From F1-20-MAGs119 sp964556145 (GTDB lineage Bacteria; Actinomycetota; Acidimicrobiia; Acidimicrobiales; Ilumatobacteraceae), in contig CAZKVD010000024.1 in assembly GCA_964556145.1 (NCBI GenBank), positions 1-22,452 on the forward strand: DNA of 22,452 nt, written 5' to 3'. Below the pieces are notes generated by a model that did not search any database, was not told the origin of the DNA, and was given only the letters and a program-made list of their open reading frames with translations. How positions within the stretch are numbered: the stretch's first letter is position 1; each line of letters starts with the position of its first letter. Positions 7,236 through 14,699 of the stretch are shown here, piece after piece. The position numbers were made by a program, and so were the translations under genes.

Positions 7236-7907
7236 TCAGGCCTTGCCCGCCGCAAGCCATGCGGCGGTGAGTTCGCTTCGTCGGCACAACCATTCTTCAA
7301 CGGTCACCGCAAAGCGGTAGTGGTCTTCCCACACGCCGTTGATTTCCAGGAACCGTTCGGCGAGGCCCTCGTTGCGAAGGCCGAGTTTTTCGACAACGCG
7401 CAGGCTGTTGCTGTTGCGCGGGATGATGCACACTTCGAGACGGTGCAGGTGCAGTTCGTCGAAGGCGAACTTGATCAACACGGCAACGGCCTCGGCGACG
7501 TAACCGTGGCCGGCACGACGTTGGTCGATCCAGTAGCCGATGGTTCCCGTTTGCATCGCGCCGCGCACCACGTTGTTCAGGTTTACCTCGCCGCAGAATT
7601 GATTGTCGACGAACAGCCCGAATGCGTACGAGGTTCCCGTTTGGCGTTCGCGGTCGCGGATGTTGCAGCGTGCGGCAAAAATGTCGCGGTCGTTTGCGGG
7701 GTCGGGCTGGGTGATGGGGCGAAGCGGCTCCCACTTCAGCAACCAATCGGCATTGCGCCTGCGGCACTCGGACCACGACGAGAAGTCCTGCGCGTTGAGC
7801 GGCCGCAGCACGATGCGCTTGCCGTACAGGCGAAACCCCGGTGCACCGACGCCACTAGTGTTGGCGGGGTGGGCAGCGTTGCCCGTGAGCGGTTTTCCGG
7901 CGTTCAT
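7236..7907 (-). CDS. GNAT-family N-acetyltransferase, RimJ/RimL type
   Basis: The 223-residue protein carries a GNAT domain from about residue 26 (FRLYGKRIVLRPLNAQDF). Hallmarks are the central strand GTIGYWID and the acetyl-CoA pyrophosphate loop QRRAGHGYVAEAV (129-141), then LHLHRLEVCIIPRNSNSLRVVEKLGLRNEGL. That is the usual ending of RimJ/RimL-like enzymes, which acetylate N-terminal amino groups of ribosomal proteins or small molecules. The ATG at 7905-7907 overlaps the ppx stop by 4 bp (ATGA), fixing the start. About 25 residues before the domain look disordered. The substrate is unknown. It is the last gene of the mocA-like/coxG-like/DUF501/ppx unit. Confidence 0.88.
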   Translation of the reverse strand: MNAGKPLTGNAAHPANTSGVGAPGFRLYGKRIVLRPLNAQDFSSWSECRRRNADWLLKWEPLRPITQPDPANDRDIFAARCNIRDRERQTGTSYAFGLFVDNQFCGEVNLNNVVRGAMQTGTIGYWIDQRRAGHGYVAEAVAVLIKFAFDELHLHRLEVCIIPRNSNSLRVVEKLGLRNEGLAERFLEINGVWEDHYRFAVTVEEWLCRRSELTAAWLAAGKA

Positions 7908-8899
7908 GAACCGAAGAAGTCTCGCAGAACGTCGGGCAGGGTGGCGCCCGAGCGCAGTCGTGCATTGTGTTGCCGCGCGACAACGGCAACGCCGTCGGCA
8001 AGGGCGGTGGTCGACACGGTGATGGCCGGCTGCTGCAGTTTGCGCAGGACGGCCACGAGGACACAGCAACCGCCGACGATGATGTCGGCGCGATCGGGGT
8101 GCAGCCCCGGGTTGTGAACGCGATCGGCCAATTTCTCGGTGGCCAACGTGCGGAACACGTCCTCAGCGGCGTCCTTGGTGAGTTCCATGCCGTGCAGTGT
8201 TGCGGCATCGAATTCGTGGAGGCCGAGCTCGACCATCGCAATTGTGACGACGGTTCCGGCCACGCCGATGAGGTGATCGCAGAATTCGAGTTCAGGAATC
8301 TCGCGCATGATGTCGTCGACTTCATCGACGACGGCACCGATGGCGTTGGTCAATTCTTCGGGTCGTGGGGGGTCGTGAGCGAGGATCGTTTCGGTCAGGT
8401 TGCGTGCCCCGTAGGGGATGCTGACGACGCGCGGGATGCCGCCGGGCGCGCCGATGCTGAACTCGGTTGATCCACCGCCGATGTCGACAACGGTGATCGG
8501 CTGGGTTCCAATGACATGACCAAGGTTGCGCTGAGCGCCGATGAAGGCGAGCGATCCCTCGGTGATGCCATCGATGACGTCGACGCCGAAGCCGAGTGCG
8601 CGCTGCGCGGCTTCGATGAACGGCGCAGAGTTGTTGGCCGAGCGCACCGCTGCGGTTGCAACCGCGTGTGCGTTGGTGACGCCGTGCGTGTCGAGGATGT
8701 GTCGGATCTCGTTCAGTCGTTCGATCGTGTCCGCGATTGATTCCTCGGCAAGGACGCCCGTGTCGGCAACACCGGTTCCCAGGCGCGTGACGATGCTGTC
8801 GCGGTGCAACACGTTGTCGCCGTCGAGGACCAGCAGCTTCACGGAGTTGCTGCCGATGTCGACGACGCCGATCTTTTCCGATGTGGCGTGATCAGACAT
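7904..8899 (-). CDS. ppx: Ppx/GppA family exopolyphosphatase
   Basis: The 331-residue protein belongs to the ASKHA superfamily. Seen are the phosphate-1 loop IGVVDIGSNSVKLLV (10-24), TAAVRSANN, the catalytic-Glu segment DGITEGSLAFIG, the phosphate-2 motif TVVDIGGGSTEFSIG and a GVAGTVVTIAM loop. These enzymes hydrolyse polyphosphate, or the 5'-phosphate of pppGpp, in the cytoplasm. It is the short form without the C-terminal HD-like domain of E. coli Ppx/GppA, as is common in actinobacteria. The ATG at 8897-8899 lies inside the end of the DUF501 gene (8-bp overlap). This DUF501-ppx neighbourhood is well conserved in actinobacteria, where the pair usually sits near eno and a septum-formation gene; here it is preceded by coxG-like and mocA-like genes. 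Confidence 0.93.
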   Translation of the reverse strand: MSDHATSEKIGVVDIGSNSVKLLVLDGDNVLHRDSIVTRLGTGVADTGVLAEESIADTIERLNEIRHILDTHGVTNAHAVATAAVRSANNSAPFIEAAQRALGFGVDVIDGITEGSLAFIGAQRNLGHVIGTQPITVVDIGGGSTEFSIGAPGGIPRVVSIPYGARNLTETILAHDPPRPEELTNAIGAVVDEVDDIMREIPELEFCDHLIGVAGTVVTIAMVELGLHEFDAATLHGMELTKDAAEDVFRTLATEKLADRVHNPGLHPDRADIIVGGCCVLVAVLRKLQQPAITVSTTALADGVAVVARQHNARLRSGATLPDVLRDFFGS

Positions 8900-9356
8900 G
8901 ACGTAACTCCGGTGCGTAGTCGATGCGTCGTGCCACCCATTCGCCAACCGGGTCGTCGCCGCCGGCCAGCCACCATGCGAAGTGCGCATGCAGGCACTTG
9001 ACGCCCTTGCGTGTGCCTGCGACTCCCGCCGACGGGGCGGGTCCGGTGTGTCCGGTGGGCAGTGCTGCGCTGCGCAGTTTGCCGTAGGCGTCGTGGGTGG
9101 TTTCGAGAACATGTGGGTCGACCTCGGCCTCGGCCTGGTCGACGCCCCCGGCGGCCTCGAGGCGCGAGACCGCGGTGTATTCGGCCTTGCCGACGAGCCA
9201 GAAGAGCGTCGGCATCGGTGTTCCGTCGGCCAACAACGGCGCATTCCGTACGACTACCGGATCGCCGTCGGCTCGTCGAACGACCACGTCGAAGTCGCCC
9301 TGCGGCGCACGACCCAAGAGTTCAGTCACGCGGTCGATGTCGGCCTGTGTGGCCAT
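8892..9356 (-). CDS. DUF501 domain-containing protein
   Basis: The 154-residue protein matches the DUF501 pattern: a short N-terminal helix (QADIDRVTELLGR), VVVRNAPLLADGTPMPTLFWLVG (35-56) and the signature AGVAGTRKGVKCLHAHFA with LAGGDDPVG (110-137). The single Cys and paired His in KCLHAHFA, together with the following Asp, could bind a metal. The function is unknown. The family is almost confined to actinobacteria and sits next to ppx, as here. The ATG at 9354-9356 begins the domain. Extending upstream would add a Ser-rich tail that overlaps the coxG-like gene, so I did not use it. It starts 31 bp after the coxG-like stop and overlaps ppx by 8 bp. Confidence 0.92.
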   Translation of the reverse strand: MATQADIDRVTELLGRAPQGDFDVVVRRADGDPVVVRNAPLLADGTPMPTLFWLVGKAEYTAVSRLEAAGGVDQAEAEVDPHVLETTHDAYGKLRSAALPTGHTGPAPSAGVAGTRKGVKCLHAHFAWWLAGGDDPVGEWVARRIDYAPELRHV

Positions 9357-9387
9357 GTCGGTTGACCCGGTTGTCAGCTGATTGCGA

Positions 9388-10035
9388 TCAGAGGATCGCG
9401 ATGAGCAGGAGTACGAGAACGGCAATACCGGCAACCACGGGCAGCGCGCGCTTCAGCATCGGCGCACCGGCGGTTTCGAGCAGGTTGATCGGTGCGGCCT
9501 CGGGGCCGTCGATCTTGCGCACGACCGGCTGGCCGGCGTCGGTTGTTGCTGCGGGGGCCGGCGCTGGTTCTGCAGCGGCGGCGGGTTCGCTGGCGATGAG
9601 GTTGTTCAGGTTGTCGGAGAACTGTGCGAGCAACTTGTCGCTGACGTCGGCGAGTGCGCCGCGTCCGAACTGTGCAACCTTGCCCGTGATCGACAGATCG
9701 GTGTTCACATTGACCTGTGTGGAGTTGGCGTCGATGGCAGTGAGCTGTGCGGTGATGACCGCCGATGCATTGCCCTTGCCTCCGGTGTCGCGACCCTCGC
9801 CCTTCAGCACGACCTTGTAGTTGGTGTCGTCCTTTTCAACGAACGATGCCTGGCCCTTGAACTGCGCCTGAATCGGGCCGACCTTGACCTTGACCGCTCC
9901 GCGGTACGTTTCGCCCTCGACTTCCTGCAGCTGTGCGCCGGGAAGGCAGGGGGCGATGCGCTCGACGTTGGTGAGGACGTTCCACGCCTCGGCGATGGCA
10001 ACGGGGACGGTGAAGGTGTGATTCAGGGGTTCCAT
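9388..10035 (-). CDS. coxG: CoxG-like SRPBCC protein, carbon monoxide dehydrogenase subunit G family
   Basis: The 215-residue protein has an N-terminal SRPBCC (START-like) domain of about 145 residues with the CoxG signature: HTFTVPVAIAEAWNVLTNVERIAPCLPGAQLQEVEGETYRG in short overlapping blocks, then VKVGPIQAQFKG. An Ala/Pro-rich linker (about 150-166) leads to a C-terminal membrane helix (ALPVVAGIAVLVLLLIAIL). In Oligotropha (Afipia) carboxidovorans, CoxG is needed for membrane attachment of CO dehydrogenase, and the C-terminal anchor here fits that role. It overlaps the mocA-like gene by 13 bp, so both are tied to molybdenum hydroxylase biogenesis. In other organisms similar proteins accompany non-CO hydroxylases, so the symbol gives family, not substrate. 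Confidence 0.88.
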   Translation of the reverse strand: MEPLNHTFTVPVAIAEAWNVLTNVERIAPCLPGAQLQEVEGETYRGAVKVKVGPIQAQFKGQASFVEKDDTNYKVVLKGEGRDTGGKGNASAVITAQLTAIDANSTQVNVNTDLSITGKVAQFGRGALADVSDKLLAQFSDNLNNLIASEPAAAAEPAPAPAATTDAGQPVVRKIDGPEAAPINLLETAGAPMLKRALPVVAGIAVLVLLLIAIL

Positions 10036-10595
10036 GTGTGGAGATCCTCGAGGGTGTCGATGTCTGCGGGGGTTCCCGTGCAGGGTACTTCCTCGACCAG
10101 TTCGGGGCGACGCGAGATCAAGTGACGTGCGCCGAAGTCGCCGGTTTTCGGCAGTTCATCCCACGCTTGGCGTCGAATGAGGGCAGGCGTGCGGGTGGGC
10201 GAGTTGGGGTAGGTCGCCACGGCGATCGTCGCGGTGGATGTGGCGACGGCGTGCCATGCGCCGGGGTCGATGAAGGGCTGGTCGCCCAGGCCCACAATCA
10301 CGGCGTCGGCGCCGAGTTCCCGTGCAGCGACAATGCCCGCCTGAAGCGAGCCCGCTTGGCCCTCGGACCACGCCGGATTGTCGACAATCGTCACGTCGTG
10401 GGGGAGCGGATCGAGCGAAACGGCGCCCGACACAACGATGACATGGTCGATCGGGGCTCCCTCGGCGATGGCCGCGCGCACGGCGCCGACCGAGTGGTCG
10501 ATGACTCGGGCCCCGCGCAATGGAGAAAGAAGTTTGTGGCTCGTGCCCGTGAAGCGGGTTCCACCCCCTGCAGCAAGGATGAGAGCAACGATCAC
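10023..10595 (-). CDS. mocA: MobA-like NTP transferase, MocA type (molybdenum cofactor cytidylyltransferase)
   Basis: The 190-residue product has the nucleotidyltransferase signature LILAAGGGTRF (6-15), K21 for phosphate contact, the NPAWSEGQAGSLQAG loop (73-87) typical of MocA-like proteins, the metal-binding D105 in GDQPF, and ADIDTLEDL (177-185) at the end. MocA transfers CMP to molybdopterin to form the cytosine-dinucleotide cofactor used by CO dehydrogenase and xanthine-dehydrogenase-type enzymes. That fits coxG overlapping its end by 13 bp. I chose the GTG at 10593-10595, directly before the first beta strand; an upstream GTG at 10631 would add 12 residues outside the family pattern. 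MobA-type (GMP) or another nucleotidyltransferase activity cannot be fully excluded. Confidence 0.85.
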   Translation of the reverse strand: MIVALILAAGGGTRFTGTSHKLLSPLRGARVIDHSVGAVRAAIAEGAPIDHVIVVSGAVSLDPLPHDVTIVDNPAWSEGQAGSLQAGIVAARELGADAVIVGLGDQPFIDPGAWHAVATSTATIAVATYPNSPTRTPALIRRQAWDELPKTGDFGARHLISRRPELVEEVPCTGTPADIDTLEDLHTWNP

Positions 10596-10635
10596 GGCTC
10601 CAGCCTGCCCCGAATTTGCCGCGAGCTCCACCCGA

Positions 10636-10657
10636 CATCGGTAGTTTTGTCCCGATG
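10636..10657 (+). promoter_or_regulatory. Candidate leaderless promoter and inverted repeat at the NlpC/P60 start
   Basis: TAGTTT (10642-10647) fits the actinobacterial -10 pattern TANNNT. It ends 7 nt before the ATG, so transcription would begin at or next to the start codon. No ribosome binding site precedes the ATG, which agrees with a leaderless mRNA. The -10 is framed by a perfect inverted repeat, CATCGG (10636-10641) and CCGATG (10652-10657), the second arm containing the start codon. No clear -35 is visible. Confidence 0.35.
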
Positions 10658-11416
10658 GAGGGCAGGCAGGGGCACCGGCCGCGGCGTCGCGGCATTGTGG
10701 GTTTCGTCGTTGCCGCCTGCACCGTTGCCGGCATCGGTTTCGCGTCTCCCGTCGGCGCGGGCCGCGCCGCCGAGGGTCGCGTTCCCGGGGGTCGGGGTGC
10801 GGTCATTGTTCCTCCGTCGGTGGTGCACACCTCGTGGCGCTCGCCCGAGATGATGACCAAGGATGCATTGCCACGTCACGACGTGCTGCGAGACAAGGCA
10901 GTCGATGCGCTGGCCGCTTACGAGAACTTCATCGCCTCTCGTGATCCGCGCGTGGCCGATCGCTACCAGCGTGCGCTTGCGGTTGTCGTGTCGATCGTTG
11001 CAGCGCGCACGTTCGTCTCGCGAAGCGAAATGTTCGAGGCCTGGCAATCGGCATCGCTGCGTCACCAGAAGGCAATTCTCGTCGGCATGACGACGCTCGG
11101 CACCGGATACCTGTTCGGTTCGGACAATCCGAAGAAGGGTCTCGACTGCTCGGGTCTCGTTGCTTATGCGTGGGCAAAGGCCGGCGTTGCCTTGCCGATG
11201 AAGTCGGATCGTCAGCTCGACCATGGTCGTGCAGTCGAACGGTCGCAGGCACACGCCGGCGACATCGTTGGTTATCCCGGACACTCGATGATCTATCTCG
11301 GTGTCGGCGACATCGTGTTGCATTCGGCGCGGCCCAACATGGGCGTGCGAGTCGGGCCGATCAACTGGAAAGAATCGCCGAACGTCCGCTTTGCCGATCC
11401 GTCACCGGCCGATTGA
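10655..11416 (+). CDS. Secreted NlpC/P60 family cell-wall peptidase
   Basis: The 253-residue protein begins with a basic stretch (MEGRQGHRPRRRG) and a hydrophobic segment (IVGFVVAACTVAGIGFA), a signal peptide. A helical middle region follows (about 70-145). The C-terminal NlpC/P60 domain has the catalytic Cys165 in LDCSGLVAYAWAKAG, His210 in YPGHSMIYLG and a third polar residue, H223 in DIVLHSA. Such enzymes cut peptide bonds in peptidoglycan stems and act in wall remodelling and daughter-cell separation. The gene lies alone on the plus strand between two minus-strand units for molybdenum hydroxylase maturation, diverging from mocA and converging with xdhC, so no functional link to them is implied. 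The ATG at 10655 keeps the signal peptide near the N-terminus; an upstream TTG gives a longer tail. Confidence 0.9.
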   Translation: MEGRQGHRPRRRGIVGFVVAACTVAGIGFASPVGAGRAAEGRVPGGRGAVIVPPSVVHTSWRSPEMMTKDALPRHDVLRDKAVDALAAYENFIASRDPRVADRYQRALAVVVSIVAARTFVSRSEMFEAWQSASLRHQKAILVGMTTLGTGYLFGSDNPKKGLDCSGLVAYAWAKAGVALPMKSDRQLDHGRAVERSQAHAGDIVGYPGHSMIYLGVGDIVLHSARPNMGVRVGPINWKESPNVRFADPSPAD

Positions 11417-11425
11417 TTCGCCTTT

Positions 11426-11437
11426 GTGGCGCGCCAC
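11426..11437. terminator. Self-complementary 12-bp palindrome between convergent stops
   Basis: GTGGCGCGCCAC lies in the 20-bp gap between the stop of the NlpC/P60 gene and that of the xdhC-like gene and could fold on both strands (4-bp stem, CGCG loop). No T-run follows on either strand, so calling it a terminator is weak; it is listed because of its place between convergent genes. Confidence 0.2.
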
Positions 11438-12576
11438 TAGTTGGCGTGAATCGGGCCGCTGGAGTCGCGCAGTGAGGGCGCATTGCGTCCGGTGCGTCGC
11501 GCGATGATTTCGGCACAGATGGAAATCGCGGTTTCTTCCGGCGTGCGCGCGCCGAGGTCGAGACCGATCGGCGACATCAGACGGGCCAAATCATTCGCGT
11601 CGACACCGGCGTCGGCGAGGCGCTCGAGACGCTTGTTGTGGGTTTTGCGTGATCCCATGACGCCGATGTAGCCGACGCGGGTGGCAAGAGCGCCGACCAC
11701 CGCGGGCACGTCGAACTTTGCGTCGTGGGTGAGGATGCACACCGCATCGCGCGGGCCGAGGTTCTTGCCCTCGGCTGTGAACAAATCGCCCGGCCACGAC
11801 ACCACCACGTTGTCGGCCATGGGAAAGCGACGACGCGTGGCGAAGATTTCGCGCGCATCGCACACGGTGACCCGGTAGCCGAGAATTTTTGCGACGCGGG
11901 CGAGTGCGGCGGTGAAGTCGACCGCGCCGAAGATCCACATCTGCGGCGCGGGCGCAAAGCTCTCGACGAACACCTTGACCGTGGGTGTGTTGACGAGATC
12001 CTCGGGGGTCGTCTCGCCCTGTGGTCCGTAGTGACGGATGCCGGTGGTGCCGGCCTCGAGCTCACCCAGTGCATCGCGCACGACGATGCGGTCGAGTTCC
12101 GCATTGCCGAGCGAACCGATGGACGGCGAGCCCGGCGCGACGAGAAGCGTCGAGCCCGTGTTCGGTCCGTCGATGACGGTTGCAACCGCGATGGGTTCGT
12201 GCGAACGAATGCGTGCATCGAGCATGTCGAGCGGTGCGGTTCCGTCTGCGTCGTTGGTGAGGGTGTCGGCGGGCTGGATGAAGAGGTGGATGGTTCCACC
12301 GCAGGTCAGACCGACGGCGAATGCCTCGTCGTCGGAGTAGCCGAACGTGACGACGCGCGGTTCTGCCTCGCCCGCGAGAATCGCGAGGGCCTCGGATACC
12401 ACGGCACCTTCGACGCAACCGCCGCTGACCGAACCGACGACCTGGCCCGATGCGCTGACCGCCATGGCTGCACCGGGCTCGCGGGGGCCCGAGCCTTCGA
12501 TGTCGACGACGCGCGCGATGGCGAAGCGTTCACCGTTGCGGCGCCAGGTTGCGAACTCGGGGAGAAGATCGCGCAT
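11437..12576 (-). CDS. XdhC/CoxF-family molybdenum hydroxylase maturation protein
   Basis: The 379-residue protein has both parts of the XdhC/CoxI family. The N-terminal domain shows VDIEGSGPREPGAAMAV and the signature SGGCVEGAVV (51-60), with a second conserved Cys in LTCGGTIHLF (90-99). The C-terminal domain is Rossmann-like from about residue 212 (MWIFGAVDFTAALARVAKILGY) and ends with YIGVMGSRKTHNKR and SPIGLDLGARTPEETAISICAEI. XdhC binds the molybdenum cofactor and helps insert its terminal sulfido ligand into xanthine-dehydrogenase/CO-dehydrogenase-type enzymes. It starts 19 bp after the VWA gene and ends the FAD oxidoreductase/coxD/coxE unit. The dinucleotide loop reads GAVDFT rather than a classic GxGxxG. 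Confidence 0.92.
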   Translation of the reverse strand: MRDLLPEFATWRRNGERFAIARVVDIEGSGPREPGAAMAVSASGQVVGSVSGGCVEGAVVSEALAILAGEAEPRVVTFGYSDDEAFAVGLTCGGTIHLFIQPADTLTNDADGTAPLDMLDARIRSHEPIAVATVIDGPNTGSTLLVAPGSPSIGSLGNAELDRIVVRDALGELEAGTTGIRHYGPQGETTPEDLVNTPTVKVFVESFAPAPQMWIFGAVDFTAALARVAKILGYRVTVCDAREIFATRRRFPMADNVVVSWPGDLFTAEGKNLGPRDAVCILTHDAKFDVPAVVGALATRVGYIGVMGSRKTHNKRLERLADAGVDANDLARLMSPIGLDLGARTPEETAISICAEIIARRTGRNAPSLRDSSGPIHAN

Positions 12577-12595
12577 GGCGTGAAGTGTACGGGGG

Positions 12596-13738
12596 TCAGT
12601 CGAGTCGCGAGATGGCGCGACAGAGGCGGTCGAGGGCTTCGATCGAGTGCCCTTCGACGAAGTCGTCGACGTGGGGCAGGGCTGCAGCCATTCCCTTGGC
12701 GAGCGGGGCGTAGCCCTTTGTCACCTTGAGGGGATTGACCCAGATCACGCGGAATGCGGCCCGACGGAGGCGTTCCATTTCGGCCCCCAGCAGTGCGGGG
12801 TCGCCGCGATCCCAGCCGTCGGACAAGATGACGACGATCGAGCCGCGGGCGAGTCCGCGCACACCCCAGTCGTTGTTGAACGTGCGTACGCAGTCGCCGA
12901 GACGTGTGCCGCCGCTCCAGTCGGACACGTTGCGCGATGCGCGGGTGATTGCCTCGTCGGGGTTGCGCGTCGAGAGTTCCTTTGTGAGACGCGTGAGCCG
13001 GGTGCCGAACGTGAATGCCTCGACGCGCTGGCGGCCGGCCACCGCAGCGTGGACGAAGCGAAGGAAGGCGCGTGAGTACGGCTCCATCGACCCCGACACG
13101 TCGAGCAACAAAACGAGGCGACGCAGTTTGTCGTCGGGCTGGCGCCAGTAACGGCGAATGGGCTCACCACCCGAACGCAACGACGAGCGCACCGTGCGCC
13201 GCAGGTCGGGGATGCTGTGGGTTCCCTGGGCGGCGCGGAGGCGCAACGACTTGCGGCGCGGGCCGGCAAGGCGCAGGCGTGACATCAGTTCGCGCGCGAG
13301 ATGCAGTTCTTCGTCGGTGTACTGGGCGAAGTCCTTTTCGCGCAGCGACTCCATCGCCGACCAGCGCAGTGCGATGGTGATGTCGGCGTCGTTCTGTGTC
13401 GTCGAATCGGTGTCGGTCGACTCTTCGCCTTCGTCGGTTGCGACTGCAATGCGGATGGTCTCGGTTTCCGCTTCGACGACGTTTGCTGCATGCGAATCCC
13501 AGAAAACCGCGAAGGCGCGGTTGAAGGTGTCGAAGTCTTCGGGTCGGCGTACGAGCGTGGCGCGCCCGGCCCAGTAAACGCGATCGCGTTCACCGATGCC
13601 GACACGGTGCAGTGCGTCGACGAATGACACGACGCTGTCGACCGGTGCAACGATGCCCGCGCCGCGCAGTACGCGCGCGAACGCCACGGCCATTTCTTCG
13701 GGGCCGGTGAGCGTGGGTTCAGCCGTGGAAGGCGCCAC
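12596..13738 (-). CDS. coxE: CoxE-like VWA-domain protein
   Basis: The 380-residue protein has an N-terminal helical region (FARVLRGAGIVAPVDSVVSFVDAL and following) and an acidic low-complexity insert (about 101-118, DEGEESTDTDSTTQND). The von Willebrand A domain has the metal-dependent adhesion motif DVSGSM (213-218), then SGGTRLGDCVRTF and IVVILSDGWDRGD. CoxE-type proteins pair with the MoxR ATPase CoxD. In O. carboxidovorans the pair is required to assemble the Cu-S-Mo active site of CO dehydrogenase, but CoxD/E-like pairs also serve other molybdenum hydroxylases. The start is a GTG at 13736-13738, overlapping coxD by 20 bp. An in-frame ATG at 13693 is a possible alternative. Confidence 0.87.
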   Translation of the reverse strand: MAPSTAEPTLTGPEEMAVAFARVLRGAGIVAPVDSVVSFVDALHRVGIGERDRVYWAGRATLVRRPEDFDTFNRAFAVFWDSHAANVVEAETETIRIAVATDEGEESTDTDSTTQNDADITIALRWSAMESLREKDFAQYTDEELHLARELMSRLRLAGPRRKSLRLRAAQGTHSIPDLRRTVRSSLRSGGEPIRRYWRQPDDKLRRLVLLLDVSGSMEPYSRAFLRFVHAAVAGRQRVEAFTFGTRLTRLTKELSTRNPDEAITRASRNVSDWSGGTRLGDCVRTFNNDWGVRGLARGSIVVILSDGWDRGDPALLGAEMERLRRAAFRVIWVNPLKVTKGYAPLAKGMAAALPHVDDFVEGHSIEALDRLCRAISRLD

Positions 13739-14651
13739 GTTCGAGTGCCTGCTTGACCAGGGCTGCGACGCCCGTTTCGCGAACGCGCTCGTGGTCTTCG
13801 CGGTATTTCAGCACGGTTCCGAGTGTCACCTCGACGACGCCGTCGTTCAGTTCCTTGGTGCCGAGGCGACCGAGCGCGGTTGCCCAGTCGATGGTTTCGG
13901 CGATTCCCGGTGGCTTGTACAGCTGCAGTGCGCGCAGTGCTTCGACGGCACCTGCGACCTGTCGTGCAAGGTTCACGCCGATTCCGGGAACGCGCAGTTT
14001 CACGATGGCGACTTCGCGATCGAAGGTGGGATGTTCGACCCAGTGGTACAGGCAGCGGCGCTTCAATGCATCGTGCACGTCGCGCGTGCGGTTCGACGTC
14101 AGGATGACAACGGGCGGGTTTTCGGCACGGAAGGTGCCGAGTTCGGGAACCGTGATCTGGAAGTCCGACAACACTTCGAGGAGATAGGCCTCGAACTCGT
14201 CGTCGGCGCGGTCGATTTCGTCGATGAGAAGAACCGGCGATGGTCCGCCCGTGGGTTCGATGGCGCGCAACAATGCACGCTTCAACAGGAACTGTTCGCC
14301 GTAGAGCTGTGATTCGAGGGCCTTGGTACCCGCGCCGGTGGCTTCACCCGAGGCTTCGGCTGCGCGCAGGTGCAACAGCTGGCGCGCGTAGTCCCAGTCG
14401 TACACGGCCTGCGCGGCGTCGATGCCCTCGTAGCACTGCAGGCGAATGAGTTCGCTGCCGCGGGCTTCGGCGATGACCTTGGCGAGTTCGGTTTTGCCGA
14501 CACCGGCTTCACCCTCGAGAAGAAGGGGACGCTGCAACGTGAGTGCAAGGAAGACCGCGGTGGTGAGACCTTCGTCGACGAGATAGTCGTGGGCGATCAG
14601 TGCGTCGCGAACGACGTCGGTCGATTCGGGTGCCGCGCTGAGGTAGGCCAC
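13719..14651 (-). CDS. coxD: CoxD-like MoxR-family AAA+ ATPase
   Basis: The 310-residue protein is a single AAA+ module: Walker A GEAGVGKT (47-54), the CoxD/MoxR segment RLQCYEGIDAAQAVYDWDYARQ (in pieces, 70-91), Walker B LLIDEIDRAD (141-150), sensor 1 ILTSNRTRD and a typical RRCLYHWVEHP finger region. MoxR ATPases act as chaperones with VWA partners; the next gene encodes such a partner. In the CO dehydrogenase system this pair matures the metal centre. The start is a GTG at 14649-14651 with AGGA 7 nt upstream; no earlier start is compatible with the FAD oxidoreductase stop. The 38-bp gap to that gene carries overlapping hairpins. Confidence 0.9.
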   Translation of the reverse strand: MAYLSAAPESTDVVRDALIAHDYLVDEGLTTAVFLALTLQRPLLLEGEAGVGKTELAKVIAEARGSELIRLQCYEGIDAAQAVYDWDYARQLLHLRAAEASGEATGAGTKALESQLYGEQFLLKRALLRAIEPTGGPSPVLLIDEIDRADDEFEAYLLEVLSDFQITVPELGTFRAENPPVVILTSNRTRDVHDALKRRCLYHWVEHPTFDREVAIVKLRVPGIGVNLARQVAGAVEALRALQLYKPPGIAETIDWATALGRLGTKELNDGVVEVTLGTVLKYREDHERVRETGVAALVKQALERGAFHG

Positions 14652-14664
14652 GGCGAAATCCTAC

Positions 14665-14699
14665 GAGTCAAAGCCGTGTTCCCCGACTCTCACGAGTCG
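14665..14699 (-). promoter_or_regulatory. Two mutually exclusive hairpins between the FAD oxidoreductase and coxD-like genes
   Basis: On the minus-strand transcript, CGACUC-GUGA-GAGUCG (from 14699 down to 14684) folds into a 6-bp stem with a GNRA-type tetraloop that includes the FAD oxidoreductase stop codon. The GAGUC arm (14689-14685) can instead pair with a later GACUC (14669-14665), which ends right before the coxD ribosome binding site (AGGA). Either fold excludes the other. This could tune coxD translation or mRNA processing; no T-run is present. Confidence 0.35.

Noticed and set aside
11917..11934. Missing classic GxGxxG in the Rossmann part of the xdhC-like protein as a sign of inactivity
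   Set aside because: GAVDFTAAL/GAIDFSAAL-like forms occur in actinobacterial homologues as far as I recall, so it is not evidence of decay.
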